Assembly: GCF_001989615.1 (NCBI RefSeq)
Contig: NZ_CP019068.1
Location: 212,814-276,813 of the forward strand
Origin: Halorientalis sp. IM1011
GTDB taxonomy: Archaea > Halobacteriota > Halobacteria > Halobacteriales > Haloarculaceae
Direction: 5' to 3'
Length of the DNA stretch: 64,000 nt
Shown here: positions 45,031 through 53,786 of the stretch, piece after piece
Numbering within the stretch: position 1 is the stretch's first letter
How the letters are laid out: each line of letters opens with the position of its first letter
Made by a program: the position numbers and the translations under genes
The notes under the pieces: model-generated
The model's database searches: none
What the model was told of the DNA's origin: nothing
The model's input: the letters and a program-made list of their open reading frames with translations, nothing else

Positions 45031-46713
45031 TCAGGCCTCGACGTCGGCTTCGTCCTCGGCGTCGTCCTGCAGTTCGGTCCGGCGGATCTTGCCCGTCACC
45101 GTCTTGGGAAGGTCCTCGCGGAACTCGATCTCGCGCGGGTACTCGTGGGCCGAGAGTTCTTCTTTCACGTGGGTCTGGATGTCCTCACTGAGACTCTCGG
45201 ACGGTTCGGCGCTATCGCTCGGAACGACGTAGGCTTTGACGATGTTCCCCCGCTCGTCGTGGGGTTTGGGGACGACCGCTGCCTCCGCGACGGCGGCGTG
45301 TTCGCCCAGCGAACTCTCGACCTCGAACGGCCCGATCCGGTAGCCCGAGGAGAGGATCACGTCGTCGGCCCGCCCCTCGAACCAGAAGTAGCCGTCTTCG
45401 TCCTTGTGCGCGAGGTCACCCGAGAGGTACCACTCGCCGTCGGGCCCGTCGACGAAGGCCTTCTTGGTCTTCTCGGGTTTGTTCCAGAACTCGGCGAAGA
45501 AACACGGGTAGTCGCCACGCTGGGCGATTTCGCCGGTCTCGCCGGGCTCCATGACCTCGCCCGTCTCGGGGTCGACGATGTCGGCTTCGATGCCGGGCAG
45601 TGGTTTGCCCATCGACCCGGGTCGAAGCTCCATCGTCGGGTAGTTGTTGATGATCATGTTCCCCGTCTCGGTCTGGCCGTACGTATCGAGGATGGTGACG
45701 CCGAGTTCGTCCTCACCCCACTCGACGACGCCGGCGCTGAGCGGTTCGCCGATCGAGAGCGCGTGTCGCAGGTCCAGATCGGCGTCGGCGAGTACCGCCT
45801 CGTTCTCCCGGAGCATCCGGTAGGCCGTCGGGACCGAGAACAGGACGTTGATCGGGTACTCGTCGAGCAGGTCGGCCCACTCCTCGGGATCGAACTCGCC
45901 CTCGTAGGTGAACAGCGAGGTGCCCCAGTACCAGGCTCCGAGCGTGTTGATCGCGCCCGTCAGCCAGCCCAGGTCGCCGGTCGACCAGTAGAGGTCGCCG
46001 TCCTGGAGGTCGACGGCGTACTTCTGGGTGGCTGCGACGCCGGCGATCCAGCGCTGTTTGTGGAGGACACCCTTGGCGAGGCCGGTCGTCCCGGAGGTGT
46101 AGTACAGTAAGGCGTCGTCTTCGCCGCCAGTCTCGGCTACCTCGTACTCCGTGCTCGCCTCGTCCAGCGCGGTGTTGAAGACCACGTCGTCGGTGGGTGC
46201 GCCGCCGCCGCGGTCGACGGTGATCACGTGTTCGACCGTGGGCGCGTCGTCCAGCGCGTCTTCGACCGTGTCGCGGTTGTCCGTCGTGGTGACGAGGACC
46301 TTCGCGTCGCAGTCGTCGAGGCGGTAGGAGATCCCGTCGGGCCCGAACCGCTCGTTGACGCTCCCCCAGACGGCGCCGTGTTTGAGCGTCCCGACCAGCG
46401 CCACGTAGTGTTCGGGGATCCGAGGCATGTACGAGAAGACCCGGTCGCCCTGCTCGACGCCGAGAGCGTCGAGGACGTTGGCGAACTGGCTCGACCGGTC
46501 GGCCAGTTCCCAGAAGGTCATCGTCGTCAGCTCCCCGTCGGTCCCGACCTGATAGAGCGCGACCTGCCCACGGTCGGTGGCGTGGCGGTCGGCGACCTCG
46601 TGCCCGATGTTCAGTTCGGCCGGTGCGTCCCAGTCGGCCTCCGCGTAGATGTCGTCCCACGAGAACTCTTCCCGCGCCCGTTCGTAATCTTGGAGGTTGT
46701 GGCTGGTCACCAT
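45031..46713 (-). CDS. AMP-forming acyl-CoA synthetase (acetyl-CoA synthetase-like)
   Basis: 560 residues. Motifs: LLYYTSGTTGLAKGVLHKQR (about 205-224), YGQTETGNMIINNYP (about 330), LSGDLAHKDEDGYFWFEGRA and DDVILSSGYRIGPFEVE (about 430-455), and the C-terminal PKTVTGKIRR with the catalytic lysine. This is the acetyl/medium-chain acid clade. It heads a five-gene block read in one direction and ends 25 bases before the dehydrogenase, so it probably activates the branched or short-chain acid that the operon degrades. Confidence 0.9.
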   Translation of the reverse strand: MVTSHNLQDYERAREEFSWDDIYAEADWDAPAELNIGHEVADRHATDRGQVALYQVGTDGELTTMTFWELADRSSQFANVLDALGVEQGDRVFSYMPRIPEHYVALVGTLKHGAVWGSVNERFGPDGISYRLDDCDAKVLVTTTDNRDTVEDALDDAPTVEHVITVDRGGGAPTDDVVFNTALDEASTEYEVAETGGEDDALLYYTSGTTGLAKGVLHKQRWIAGVAATQKYAVDLQDGDLYWSTGDLGWLTGAINTLGAWYWGTSLFTYEGEFDPEEWADLLDEYPINVLFSVPTAYRMLRENEAVLADADLDLRHALSIGEPLSAGVVEWGEDELGVTILDTYGQTETGNMIINNYPTMELRPGSMGKPLPGIEADIVDPETGEVMEPGETGEIAQRGDYPCFFAEFWNKPEKTKKAFVDGPDGEWYLSGDLAHKDEDGYFWFEGRADDVILSSGYRIGPFEVESSLGEHAAVAEAAVVPKPHDERGNIVKAYVVPSDSAEPSESLSEDIQTHVKEELSAHEYPREIEFREDLPKTVTGKIRRTELQDDAEDEADVEA

Positions 46714-46926
46714 ACACCGCTCGGGATAGGAGTTTTTGATATAACTGTATTGGTTAATTTCTTACTTGTAAACATTGAGTAGAATATGGTATTAGTACCC
46801 ACAACGGTATTAATTGACTGCAGTGTTGCGTAAACGTACCTGTTTTCGACCACTAGACTATATTATATTTATTTTCGGTGAGGATGTCAAGGTCAGATTC
46901 GGCCGGCGACGAACTCACGGACGGGG

Positions 46927-48297
46927 TCAGTTGGCGTCGTATTCGGCCCACAGCGCCTGTGCCGTGTCGCGGACGACGCTCGGGAACGAGTTCTCGAACG
47001 TGACACGTGGTGCGATGTAGGTGTCTTCCCAGCGGGGGTCCCAGGCCGCGTTCACGTAGAGGCGCGAGCCCGTCTCGCCGTCCCGGCGGTACCGGGGCCG
47101 TGTCGCTGCCGGTGCGTCCGGGTCGCTGAACGTCCAGTCGCGCGCGGGGTGGGCTTTCAGCCAGATGTCGGCCAGGACTCGGCCGAAGTCGTGAGGCGGC
47201 ACGTCCTCGTCGACGACGACGACCGTGTCGAACAGCGACGAGAACGAGAAGAGGATGTTCGCGAGTTGCCACTCGAAGCCGGCGTAGAGGATGTCGCTGG
47301 CCACGACACAGATCCCGAGTTCGGCTTCCGCCGGCACCAGGAGCCACTCGACGGGCGAGATACCCCAGTAGTTGTTGACCCGGTGGTAGAGGGCCGCCGC
47401 CGTCGTCAACCCCGTGAGCTGGAGGTCGTCGGCGAGCGGCCGGCCGACGGGCGACACGGGGACGACCGGCTCGTCGGTGGCGAGGACACGCTCGACCGAC
47501 AGCGAGAGCGCCCCGCTCTCGACGACGTACTCCCAGGCTTCCCGACGGTCGGAACGGAAGTCCGGTTGCCGGTCCGCGATCGTCGCCTCGACGACGACTT
47601 CCGTCGTACTCGGGACGAGCCCGCCGTTGGTCGGCACGAGCGGGACGGTACCAGCCACCCCACAGGACTGGATCGGCGTGTCGACGCGCTCGGTGACGGT
47701 CAGCAGGTAGGCGGTCGTGATAGCGGCCGGCGGGACGCCGAGTGCGATCGTGATCGTCGCCCCCTCGCTCACGAGCGACGGGAGGGCGTCGGGCACGCGG
47801 ACTCTGAGTTTGTCCCCGCTTACGACGGAGCCGTGGATCGGGGCCCAATGGGTTCCGTCGGCGGTCGAGACCGACGCGATACCGAGCGTCATCACGGGCC
47901 AGGTATCGTGTTCGCCCTGTGGGAATCCGAGGTCCTGTACGTCCGCGTCCGTCCCCGACGCCGACTGGCCCGTGTACGTCGGCTCCGGGTGCCCGCCCAC
48001 CGGCCCGAGGTCGCTGATCGTCTCCAGGAGGGCGACCAGCGTCGCCTCGGGATCCAACCCGAGTCCCAGCGAGAGCCGCGACCACGGGCGAGCGTCGCGT
48101 CGCTGCATCAGGTCCGCGCCGCTGAACACGCCGCTCGCCAGGTCGATTCCGTCGGGACGGTCGAACCGAAGCGCCGGCCCGCTCGCACGGAGCGCCTCGC
48201 CCGCGAGGACGTCGACCGGAACGTCGAACGGCCCGTCGAGAGACACGAGGTCGTCGTCGCCGGCCAGTCCGTGGACGTACTGCGCGAACGGAATCAT
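46927..48297 (-). CDS. Divergent UbiD-like protein lacking the catalytic block
   Basis: 456 residues. It follows the UbiD plan: the N-terminal FAQYVHGLAGDDDLVSLDG, a central DLGFPQGEHDTWPVMTLGIA and ATITIALGVPPAAITTAYL, and the C-terminal YAGFEWQLANILFSFSSLFD with VVVVDEDVPPHDFGRVLADI, which aligns with the tail of the neighbour at 48294. The EGPFGDYFGY segment of that neighbour is replaced by DFRSDRREAWEYVV and the prFMN-site asparagine/arginine pattern is missing. It is therefore probably a non-catalytic partner. The stop/start overlap with the upstream UbiD gene is four bases. Confidence 0.65.
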   Translation of the reverse strand: MIPFAQYVHGLAGDDDLVSLDGPFDVPVDVLAGEALRASGPALRFDRPDGIDLASGVFSGADLMQRRDARPWSRLSLGLGLDPEATLVALLETISDLGPVGGHPEPTYTGQSASGTDADVQDLGFPQGEHDTWPVMTLGIASVSTADGTHWAPIHGSVVSGDKLRVRVPDALPSLVSEGATITIALGVPPAAITTAYLLTVTERVDTPIQSCGVAGTVPLVPTNGGLVPSTTEVVVEATIADRQPDFRSDRREAWEYVVESGALSLSVERVLATDEPVVPVSPVGRPLADDLQLTGLTTAAALYHRVNNYWGISPVEWLLVPAEAELGICVVASDILYAGFEWQLANILFSFSSLFDTVVVVDEDVPPHDFGRVLADIWLKAHPARDWTFSDPDAPAATRPRYRRDGETGSRLYVNAAWDPRWEDTYIAPRVTFENSFPSVVRDTAQALWAEYDAN

Positions 48298-49799
48298 CGC
48301 GACTCACCCTCCCGCTCGTCGAGACGGTCGAACTGCGCTGGGTCCAGTCCCGCCTCGACGAGGCGTTCCTGGGCCCGCTTCCGGGTTTCGGCGGCCGCGG
48401 TCGACTCCACCGGGTCACCGTCGGTAGTCGCGTCGATGTAGGCTTTGGCGGTCTTGGCCTTCGAGGTTCCCACGTCCGCGCTGCCTTTCTCGTCGGGCGT
48501 CTGGTAGATGTTGAGCGGGACTTTCGGCATCCGTTCGACGCCGAACTGGTGAAAGTCGGCGTCCGGATCGGCGTCGAGTGCGATCGCCGACAGCACCGCG
48601 CGAGGATCGAGTGGATCCACGTCGGGGTCGACGAAGACGAAGAAGTCGATGTGGAGCATCCCCCACGTCGTGAAGATGAAGTTCGCGAGTTCGTGGAGAT
48701 AACCCGGATAGGGACGCTCCGTCGAGATGACCCAGACGGTCCGGGACGTGAACCGCCACGGAACCGCCAGCTCGACGTCGAATCCGGCGGCCCTGAGTCC
48801 GACCGTCGCGTCGGGACCGGCCGCAGCGACCCGGAGCGTGCTGGAGGAGTTCTGCCCGTAGCCGACGCCGGTGCCCTCGACGCAGAAGGGCAGTCGCGGT
48901 TCTTGCCGGTGGGTGATCGCGTCGACCTCGAACACCGGCATAGACCGCCGCGGCCCGTTCATGTACCCGAAGTAGTCGCCGAAGGGCCCTTCGTCGAGTC
49001 GGTCGCCGGGCCGGACGTGCCCCTCCAGTACCAGCTCGGCCGTCGCCGGAACGTACAGGTCGCTGGTCTCGCACTCGACGAGATCCACGGGCGCGTCCTT
49101 GAGCCCGCCTGCGAAGGCGGCCTCGCTCCGACCCGTCGGTATCCACATGTCGGCGGTACACTCGACGGTGGGTTCCGCGCCGACGACGACCGCGATCGGC
49201 ATCGGTTCGTCCCGGGGTTCGTAGTCGTAGTAGTAGCGGTTGGGGACCTGTTCCCCGGCCAGCAGCAGTAGACTGGCCTGTGAATCGTCGTGGAGCATCA
49301 TCCGGTGGCTCGACCAGCGCCCCCACTCCGTGTCGGGATCCGGGGCGACGATGGTGTGGAGGTTGGAGTAGCGTCCCCCGTCACCCTCGTGAATGTACGG
49401 CCACGGGAACGACAGCAGGTCGACGTCGTCACCGGTTCGGATCGTCGTCTTGCAGGGAGCGTCCCGCTGATCGACGACCCGTGGCTCCGTCGGCGTGTGC
49501 AGCCGGTCGATCACCCGGTCGTAGTACGTGCGCCCCGACAGCCCGTCCGAAAACCCCAGCGCCCGGGCGAAGTGCTCCCAGGGGCGAGCACGGGGACCGC
49601 GGTAGGGATCGCCGACCAGTGTCGTCTCCGTCTCCAGCCCTGCGATCGACTCGAAGACGGGAATCGGCCCGTCACGAAGGTTGGCGAGCATCGTCACCGC
49701 ACTGGCTTCGAGGTCCCACGACACCGGCTGCTCGACGGTCCGAGTCCAGCCAGTCTCTTCGAGCGAGTCGAGATAGTCGCGAAACGAGTCGACGGACAT
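48294..49799 (-). CDS. ubiD: UbiD-family prFMN-dependent decarboxylase
   Basis: 501 residues. Conserved UbiD blocks: LLSFPWPYIHEGDGGRYSNL (about 130), WGRWSSHRMMLHDDSQASLL (about 160), the PMPIAVVVGAEPTVE segment, AGGLKDAPVDLVECETSDLY, ATAELVLEGHVRPGDR and DEGPFGDYFGYMNGPRRSMP (about 270), and C-terminal PYPGYLHELANFIFTTWGML. These include the acid and arginine positions of the decarboxylase site. Members (de)carboxylate aromatic or alpha,beta-unsaturated acids and need prenylated FMN made by UbiX, which is not in the window. It is co-encoded with a degenerate UbiD and a 164-residue protein. The substrate is unknown. Confidence 0.85.
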   Translation of the reverse strand: MSVDSFRDYLDSLEETGWTRTVEQPVSWDLEASAVTMLANLRDGPIPVFESIAGLETETTLVGDPYRGPRARPWEHFARALGFSDGLSGRTYYDRVIDRLHTPTEPRVVDQRDAPCKTTIRTGDDVDLLSFPWPYIHEGDGGRYSNLHTIVAPDPDTEWGRWSSHRMMLHDDSQASLLLLAGEQVPNRYYYDYEPRDEPMPIAVVVGAEPTVECTADMWIPTGRSEAAFAGGLKDAPVDLVECETSDLYVPATAELVLEGHVRPGDRLDEGPFGDYFGYMNGPRRSMPVFEVDAITHRQEPRLPFCVEGTGVGYGQNSSSTLRVAAAGPDATVGLRAAGFDVELAVPWRFTSRTVWVISTERPYPGYLHELANFIFTTWGMLHIDFFVFVDPDVDPLDPRAVLSAIALDADPDADFHQFGVERMPKVPLNIYQTPDEKGSADVGTSKAKTAKAYIDATTDGDPVESTAAAETRKRAQERLVEAGLDPAQFDRLDEREGESR

Positions 49800-49802
49800 C
49801 GG

Positions 49803-50297
49803 TCACTCCTGTTCCCCGAGCGCACGCCCGAGCGGGTCGTCGTCTGACTCGTCACGGACCTCCGCGTAGGTGTCGAGCAGGGCCGGTCGTTCGGAAGCGA
49901 GGTGGTCGAAGGCGATCTCGCGGAGTGCGTCGGCGGTCGATTCGTACTCGCCCGTCTCGACGAGATATCGCAGAAGTACGCTCAGGTCGTCGGACCGCGT
50001 GTTGAGGATGTTCGAGGTGGTCTCCTGTTCGGTCGCCAACCGGGTCAACAACTCTTCGTCGAGACCCGTCGCGTCGGTTTCGTCGAGTAATTCGATGTAT
50101 CTGGTTTCGCTGACGCTCTCGTGTGGCCCGGCGACGACTGTCACCGGTTCCGGGTCGGTGAGGTCGTCGGGATCCTGTGCGATCCGGACGCGTGCCTCGA
50201 AGATACGTTTCGTCTGGGCGTCGGTGATCTGTAGCGTGGTTTCGGCCTGTGACTCCTCGGGGAGATGGTCCGCCGACGTGATGTAGTGGCTCGACAT
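49803..50297 (-). CDS. Hypothetical protein of the UbiD operon
   Basis: 164 residues, ending four bases before the UbiD ATG and reading in the same direction. The first half is a beta-rich acidic module (TLQITDAQTKRIFEARVRIA and EPVTVVAGPHESVSETRYIE). The second half is helical, with SVLLRYLVETGEYESTADAL and REIAFDHLASERPALLDTYA, slightly reminiscent of ribbon-helix-helix C-termini. No cofactor motif is present. It may be a small subunit or regulator of the decarboxylase. No family is recognised. Confidence 0.65.
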   Translation of the reverse strand: MSSHYITSADHLPEESQAETTLQITDAQTKRIFEARVRIAQDPDDLTDPEPVTVVAGPHESVSETRYIELLDETDATGLDEELLTRLATEQETTSNILNTRSDDLSVLLRYLVETGEYESTADALREIAFDHLASERPALLDTYAEVRDESDDDPLGRALGEQE

Positions 50298-50446
50298 TAC
50301 GGGCCCTCGATTGGTTCGCGGATGTTCCTAGGACCCTGTAGTGCCTGTGGCATATATGTACCGTCGGGACTGCTCCGGCGTGTGGATTCCGACAGGCGAC
50401 TCCCCTCTATCGATGTGTCGAAGTCGACTACCATGCCGGAACGTGC

Positions 50447-51358
50447 TCAACTGGACACAGCAACGATGCCGTCGTCTGTGAACGAGACAGCGACGTCGTT
50501 CTCGTCTTCGAGGTACTCCAGGTACTCACAGACGACGAGCGTGAGGAACCCGACAGTCCCGTCAGTGGCTTCGAACACCTCTCTGGCGAGTTGGCTGGCT
50601 GTGACTGGTTCCTCGGTGGTTTCCACCGCCGTCTCGATACCAGCCATGGCCGCCCGGGCCTTTCCGAGTGCATCCTCGATCCGTGCCGCTGGTTCGGAGA
50701 TCACCGGGCCGTGACCGGGCACCAACCGGTCCGCATCGTAGGTCCGCAGTCGCTCCAGGGAATTCAGATAGGCGCCGATGTCTCCGTGGAGCGGGCCGTA
50801 CATGAAATGGCCATTCGTCGACACGAGGTCGGCCGAGAGCAACGTTTCGCTCTCGGCGTGCCAGAGTGCCATGTGCTGTGCGGAGTGGCCTGGCGTGTGG
50901 ACGACCTCACACTCGTATTCGCCCACGCTGACCGTCTCGCCGTCCCCGACGACTCGGCTGATCCGGATGTCGTCTTCGGCGTAGTCGTCGAGCGGAAAGT
51001 ACGACTCGTCGATAGCGCTCCGGCCGTCGGCGAGCCCGACACTCCGTTCCTGAATCTCCGCGTGAACGCGTTCGAGGTAGTTCCGATAGTCGGTGACGAT
51101 CGATGGGACCCCCTCGAAGACGACGTGGGGCAGCGCCGCGAGTTCGGGGATGGTCTGACTCCCGCCAACGTGGTCGATGTGCGGGTGAGTCAGTATCACA
51201 CGCTCGATATCGGCGAGGGTCCCTCCGGCAAGTGCGTCTGCTATCGCGTTCCGGGAGTCGTCGGTGACGTGGCCGGTATCGACGAGTGTATCTCCGATCC
51301 GGTAGACGTTGACCGTCCCATAGAGCGGTTGAGAGAGCTCCCGGCGCTCGTATTCCAT
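50447..51358 (-). CDS. Metallo-beta-lactamase-fold hydrolase
   Basis: 303 residues from ATG 51358. The metal site is VILTHPHIDHVGGSQTI (HxHxDH, about 74), VVHTPGHSAQHMAL (about 158), SADLVSTNGH (about 180) and VPGHGPVIS (about 220). The C-terminal helical tail (ETTEEPVTASQLAREVFEAT) is typical of the group containing lactonase- and glyoxalase II-like enzymes. The frame extends to 51406, but those 16 codons are contributed by an element-end hairpin at 51394-51413, so the shorter start is preferred. The substrate is unknown. Confidence 0.85.
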   Translation of the reverse strand: MEYERRELSQPLYGTVNVYRIGDTLVDTGHVTDDSRNAIADALAGGTLADIERVILTHPHIDHVGGSQTIPELAALPHVVFEGVPSIVTDYRNYLERVHAEIQERSVGLADGRSAIDESYFPLDDYAEDDIRISRVVGDGETVSVGEYECEVVHTPGHSAQHMALWHAESETLLSADLVSTNGHFMYGPLHGDIGAYLNSLERLRTYDADRLVPGHGPVISEPAARIEDALGKARAAMAGIETAVETTEEPVTASQLAREVFEATDGTVGFLTLVVCEYLEYLEDENDVAVSFTDDGIVAVSS

Positions 51359-51389
51359 ATCGATTGTTGGAATCGCCCCGGCAAAAACA

Positions 51390-51427
51390 TCCGCCCCGTC
51401 GTTCACGACGGGGGTTTCCTCCCTGAG
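51390..51427 (-). repeat. Isolated element-end hairpin upstream of the MBL gene
   Basis: On the reverse strand GAGGAAACCC leads into CCCCGTCGT-GA-ACGACGGGG (51394-51413) and then CGGATGTT. This is the same layout as the hairpin at 10859 and the right end of the tnpB element at 38551. It lies 36 bases upstream of the MBL gene's ATG at 51358 and creates an alternative upstream start at 51406. Confidence 0.55.
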
Positions 51428-51475
51428 AGTCTCGGCTATCCGGCGGGTGTGCGACGGGAGAGCGGGCGCTGTCGG

Positions 51476-52624
51476 CTAGGCGGCACAGTTGTTCGGCCCC
51501 AGTTCGAGTTCCGTCGCCTCCCCCTCGTCGTCGACGGTCTCTTTCCCGGTGTTGATGGCGATCACTGTCTCGTAGTTCGGGGGCTTCTCCGGGGCGTCCT
51601 CGGACAACCGCTCGACGAACGCGTCGCGGTCGAGGCCGAGATAATCGAGATCACGGCGCAAATCGCCAAGCCGGGCCTCGAGAGGCTTACCCGGCGACCC
51701 GTTCTCGTAGCGCCCGTCGCTCGTGACGGTGAGGTGGCCCGGCAGGACCGTCGTGGCGTCCGGGAGATCGAGAATCGTCTCGTGCAGGGAGTCGTACAGC
51801 AGTTCCGCTCCCCGGGAGGCGTCGTCCTCGCCGAACTGGAGTTCCGTTCGCCCGACGGAGTCGACGAACAGCGTATCGCCCGTCAACAGGAGTTCCCCGT
51901 CGACGAGGTAGTTCATCATCTCCGAGGTGTGGCCCGGTGTGTGGAGCGCCTCGATCTCGACGTCACCGACGGTGACGACTTCCCCATCCAACAGCGGTTG
52001 GTAGTCGTACTCGACCCCGCGCTGCCTCGCTGCTTCGCCGAGGTGATAGGGCACGCCGACCTCGTCGGCGAGTGCCCGACCGCCCGAGATGTGGTCGGCG
52101 TGGACGTGCGTATCGAGCACGCGCGTGATGGAGAGCCCAGCGTTCTGGGCAGCAACTTTGAACTGGTCGGTCTGTCTGGTCGCATCGACCACGACGGCCT
52201 CTTCTGCTTGTTTCGAGCCGACGATATAGCCCAGACACCCCTTCGCTCGGCGCTGGACCTGCCGAACGACGAGGTCGTCGCTGGCCGTCTCGATTGGGAC
52301 GACCTCGTACCGTTTGCTCCATTCCTCCATGCCGCCAGAGACGACCGAGAGGTCGTCGTACCCGTGTTCGTCCAGTTCGAAGACGAACGGCGTCGAGGTC
52401 AGCCCCTTCCCACAGATTGCGACGACCGGCCGGCCGTCGGCCAGTGCGTTCACCTCGTTCAGCTGGGCCTCGCTCAACCCCTCCCGAGGGTCGTACGGGA
52501 CGTTCTCCGCGTCGCGCACGTGCCAGGCCTCGAAACTGTCTTCGGGACGCACGTCGATGAGTGTGAACTGTTCGTCGGCGTCGATCTTGTCGGCGAGTTG
52601 GTCAGCTGTGATGTTGTTGACCAT
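51476..52624 (-). CDS. Rhodanese-metallo-beta-lactamase fusion, persulfide dioxygenase-like
   Basis: 382 residues from ATG 52624, with GAGGTGA about 10 bases upstream. The N-terminal rhodanese (about 1-100) has the loop VVAICGKGLTSTPFVFE with the active cysteine. A short linker follows, then an MBL domain with TRVLDTHVHADHISGGRALA (about 180), LHTPGHTSEMMNYLV, LTGDTLFVDSVGRTEL and VLPGHLTVTSDGRYENG. This matches ETHE1/persulfide dioxygenase or related sulfur-handling enzymes that act on glutathione-like persulfides; haloarchaea use other thiols. A perfect palindrome lies at 52811-52824 upstream. Confidence 0.88.
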   Translation of the reverse strand: MVNNITADQLADKIDADEQFTLIDVRPEDSFEAWHVRDAENVPYDPREGLSEAQLNEVNALADGRPVVAICGKGLTSTPFVFELDEHGYDDLSVVSGGMEEWSKRYEVVPIETASDDLVVRQVQRRAKGCLGYIVGSKQAEEAVVVDATRQTDQFKVAAQNAGLSITRVLDTHVHADHISGGRALADEVGVPYHLGEAARQRGVEYDYQPLLDGEVVTVGDVEIEALHTPGHTSEMMNYLVDGELLLTGDTLFVDSVGRTELQFGEDDASRGAELLYDSLHETILDLPDATTVLPGHLTVTSDGRYENGSPGKPLEARLGDLRRDLDYLGLDRDAFVERLSEDAPEKPPNYETVIAINTGKETVDDEGEATELELGPNNCAA

Positions 52625-53064
52625 GTATCTCACCTCTGTTGTGTCGAGATTGGCGTTCGTCGGCGTCCTCGCGCGCTTCCGTGGGGTCACACGCCAGCGT
52701 ATGCCCCGTTCGGGCACCCCTTCCCGCGCGAGATCGCGGACGTCTCTTCCCCTGCGCGACGGCGCGATTGGGGGGTACGCCCTCCGGATGTTCATGCATT
52801 GTGGCCACTATTCGACATGTCGAACAATACTGGATGGTTGGGGATCGGACCTCCTGTTCGACACGCACTCCTCTGGAGTTGGATAGGGGTGAAGCGCGTT
52901 CTCGGTGGGTACCCAGATTCGTTGCCAGGAACGACCGCTCCCCTTGCAGGGCAATTTGCCGACAGGAAGAGTCCACAGTATTGTCCGAATGGATACATAC
53001 ACTCGCTCGGTTGTAGGCAGTGGCGATGACGAGTACCTGGGTGACCGCGGGGGCAGTTCCGCCC
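52625..53064. promoter_or_regulatory. Intergenic region with perfect palindrome TTCGACATGTCGAA
   Basis: TTCGACATGTCGAA at 52811-52824 is a perfect 14-base palindrome 187 bases upstream of the rhodanese/MBL gene. The open frames in this stretch are short and lack typical composition, so no gene is called. Confidence 0.4.
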
Positions 53065-53589
53065 TCAGGCGTCTCGGTGGGCCCGAACGAACGCCCGTCG
53101 CAGGACGGTCAGGAGGACGTACGTCTCGTACTTCTGGGTCCGACAGTGCTCGCAGGGGTGCATGTCCGCGACGATCTGTTCGATCGCGTCGTCGTACTCC
53201 GCCGTGAGTGTCCCGAGCGCGTCCGTGATCTGGGGCTGGACGGCGTCGACCATCTCCTCGACGGCGGCGTCGGCCGAATCCGGCAGCGAGTACGAGAGGA
53301 CGATCGTGTTCGCGTGATAGTACTTCGTCGTCCCGCCGCGGCCCTCCTCGAAGCGAACGACGTCGACGAGGCCTGCGTCCCGTAACTCGTTGATGTGGTG
53401 TCGAACCGTGTTCTCCGTGCGGTCGACGCCACGGTCTTCCAGGCGCTCGTGGACTTCGGTCGCAGTCAGGGCTTCGTCGTCCAGAATATCGAGGATCATC
53501 GCCCGCATCGGTTCGTCGATCGCGTCCGAAACCCGGGTGTCTCGCACCGCGATGTCCGCGAGACGGTGGTCGGTACCGGAACTATCCAT
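53065..53589 (-). CDS. ArsR-like winged-helix regulator with CxxC metal motif
   Basis: 174 residues. The winged helix (about 25-95) contains MRAMILDILDDEALTATEVH and NTVRHHINELRDAGLVDVVR. A helical linker leads to ADMHPCEHCRTQKYETYVLL, where CxxC and a preceding His form a probable metal site near residues 144-147. It is divergent from the HMA chaperone and P1B ATPase genes, the usual position of a metal-responsive repressor. GGGGTATCCCC at 53760-53770 in the shared region is a candidate operator. Confidence 0.85.
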   Translation of the reverse strand: MDSSGTDHRLADIAVRDTRVSDAIDEPMRAMILDILDDEALTATEVHERLEDRGVDRTENTVRHHINELRDAGLVDVVRFEEGRGGTTKYYHANTIVLSYSLPDSADAAVEEMVDAVQPQITDALGTLTAEYDDAIEQIVADMHPCEHCRTQKYETYVLLTVLRRAFVRAHRDA

Positions 53590-53743
53590 ACGAGAACTGA
53601 GCGCGAGCAGGCCTGAAAAGGTGAGGGACGCGAGAAAACAGACGGGCAGTCCAGAAACGGCCTGAACGGACCCGCGATAGCGAAAGCTCTAGACGACCCG
53701 TGTGACTGTTCCAACGACCCATCTTCGTACTCAAACATATCAT

Positions 53744-53770
53744 CTAAAAAATACTTATTGGGGTATCCCC
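53744..53770 (+). promoter_or_regulatory. Promoter and candidate operator of the metal-transport genes
   Basis: The AT-rich AAAAAATACTTATT at 53746-53759 sits about 30 bases before the HMA ATG at 53787. GGGG-TAT-CCCC at 53760-53770 overlaps the expected transcription start and is a perfect inverted repeat. Confidence 0.5.
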
Positions 53771-53786
53771 CCTACCTCGAACTGTA

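Noticed and set aside
43875..45191. Plus-strand open frame of 438 codons
   Set aside because: Antisense to the acyl-CoA dehydrogenase.
50591..53029. Very long plus-strand open frame of 812 codons
   Set aside because: Spans the antisense of two separate MBL genes and their intergenic regions without any domain signature.
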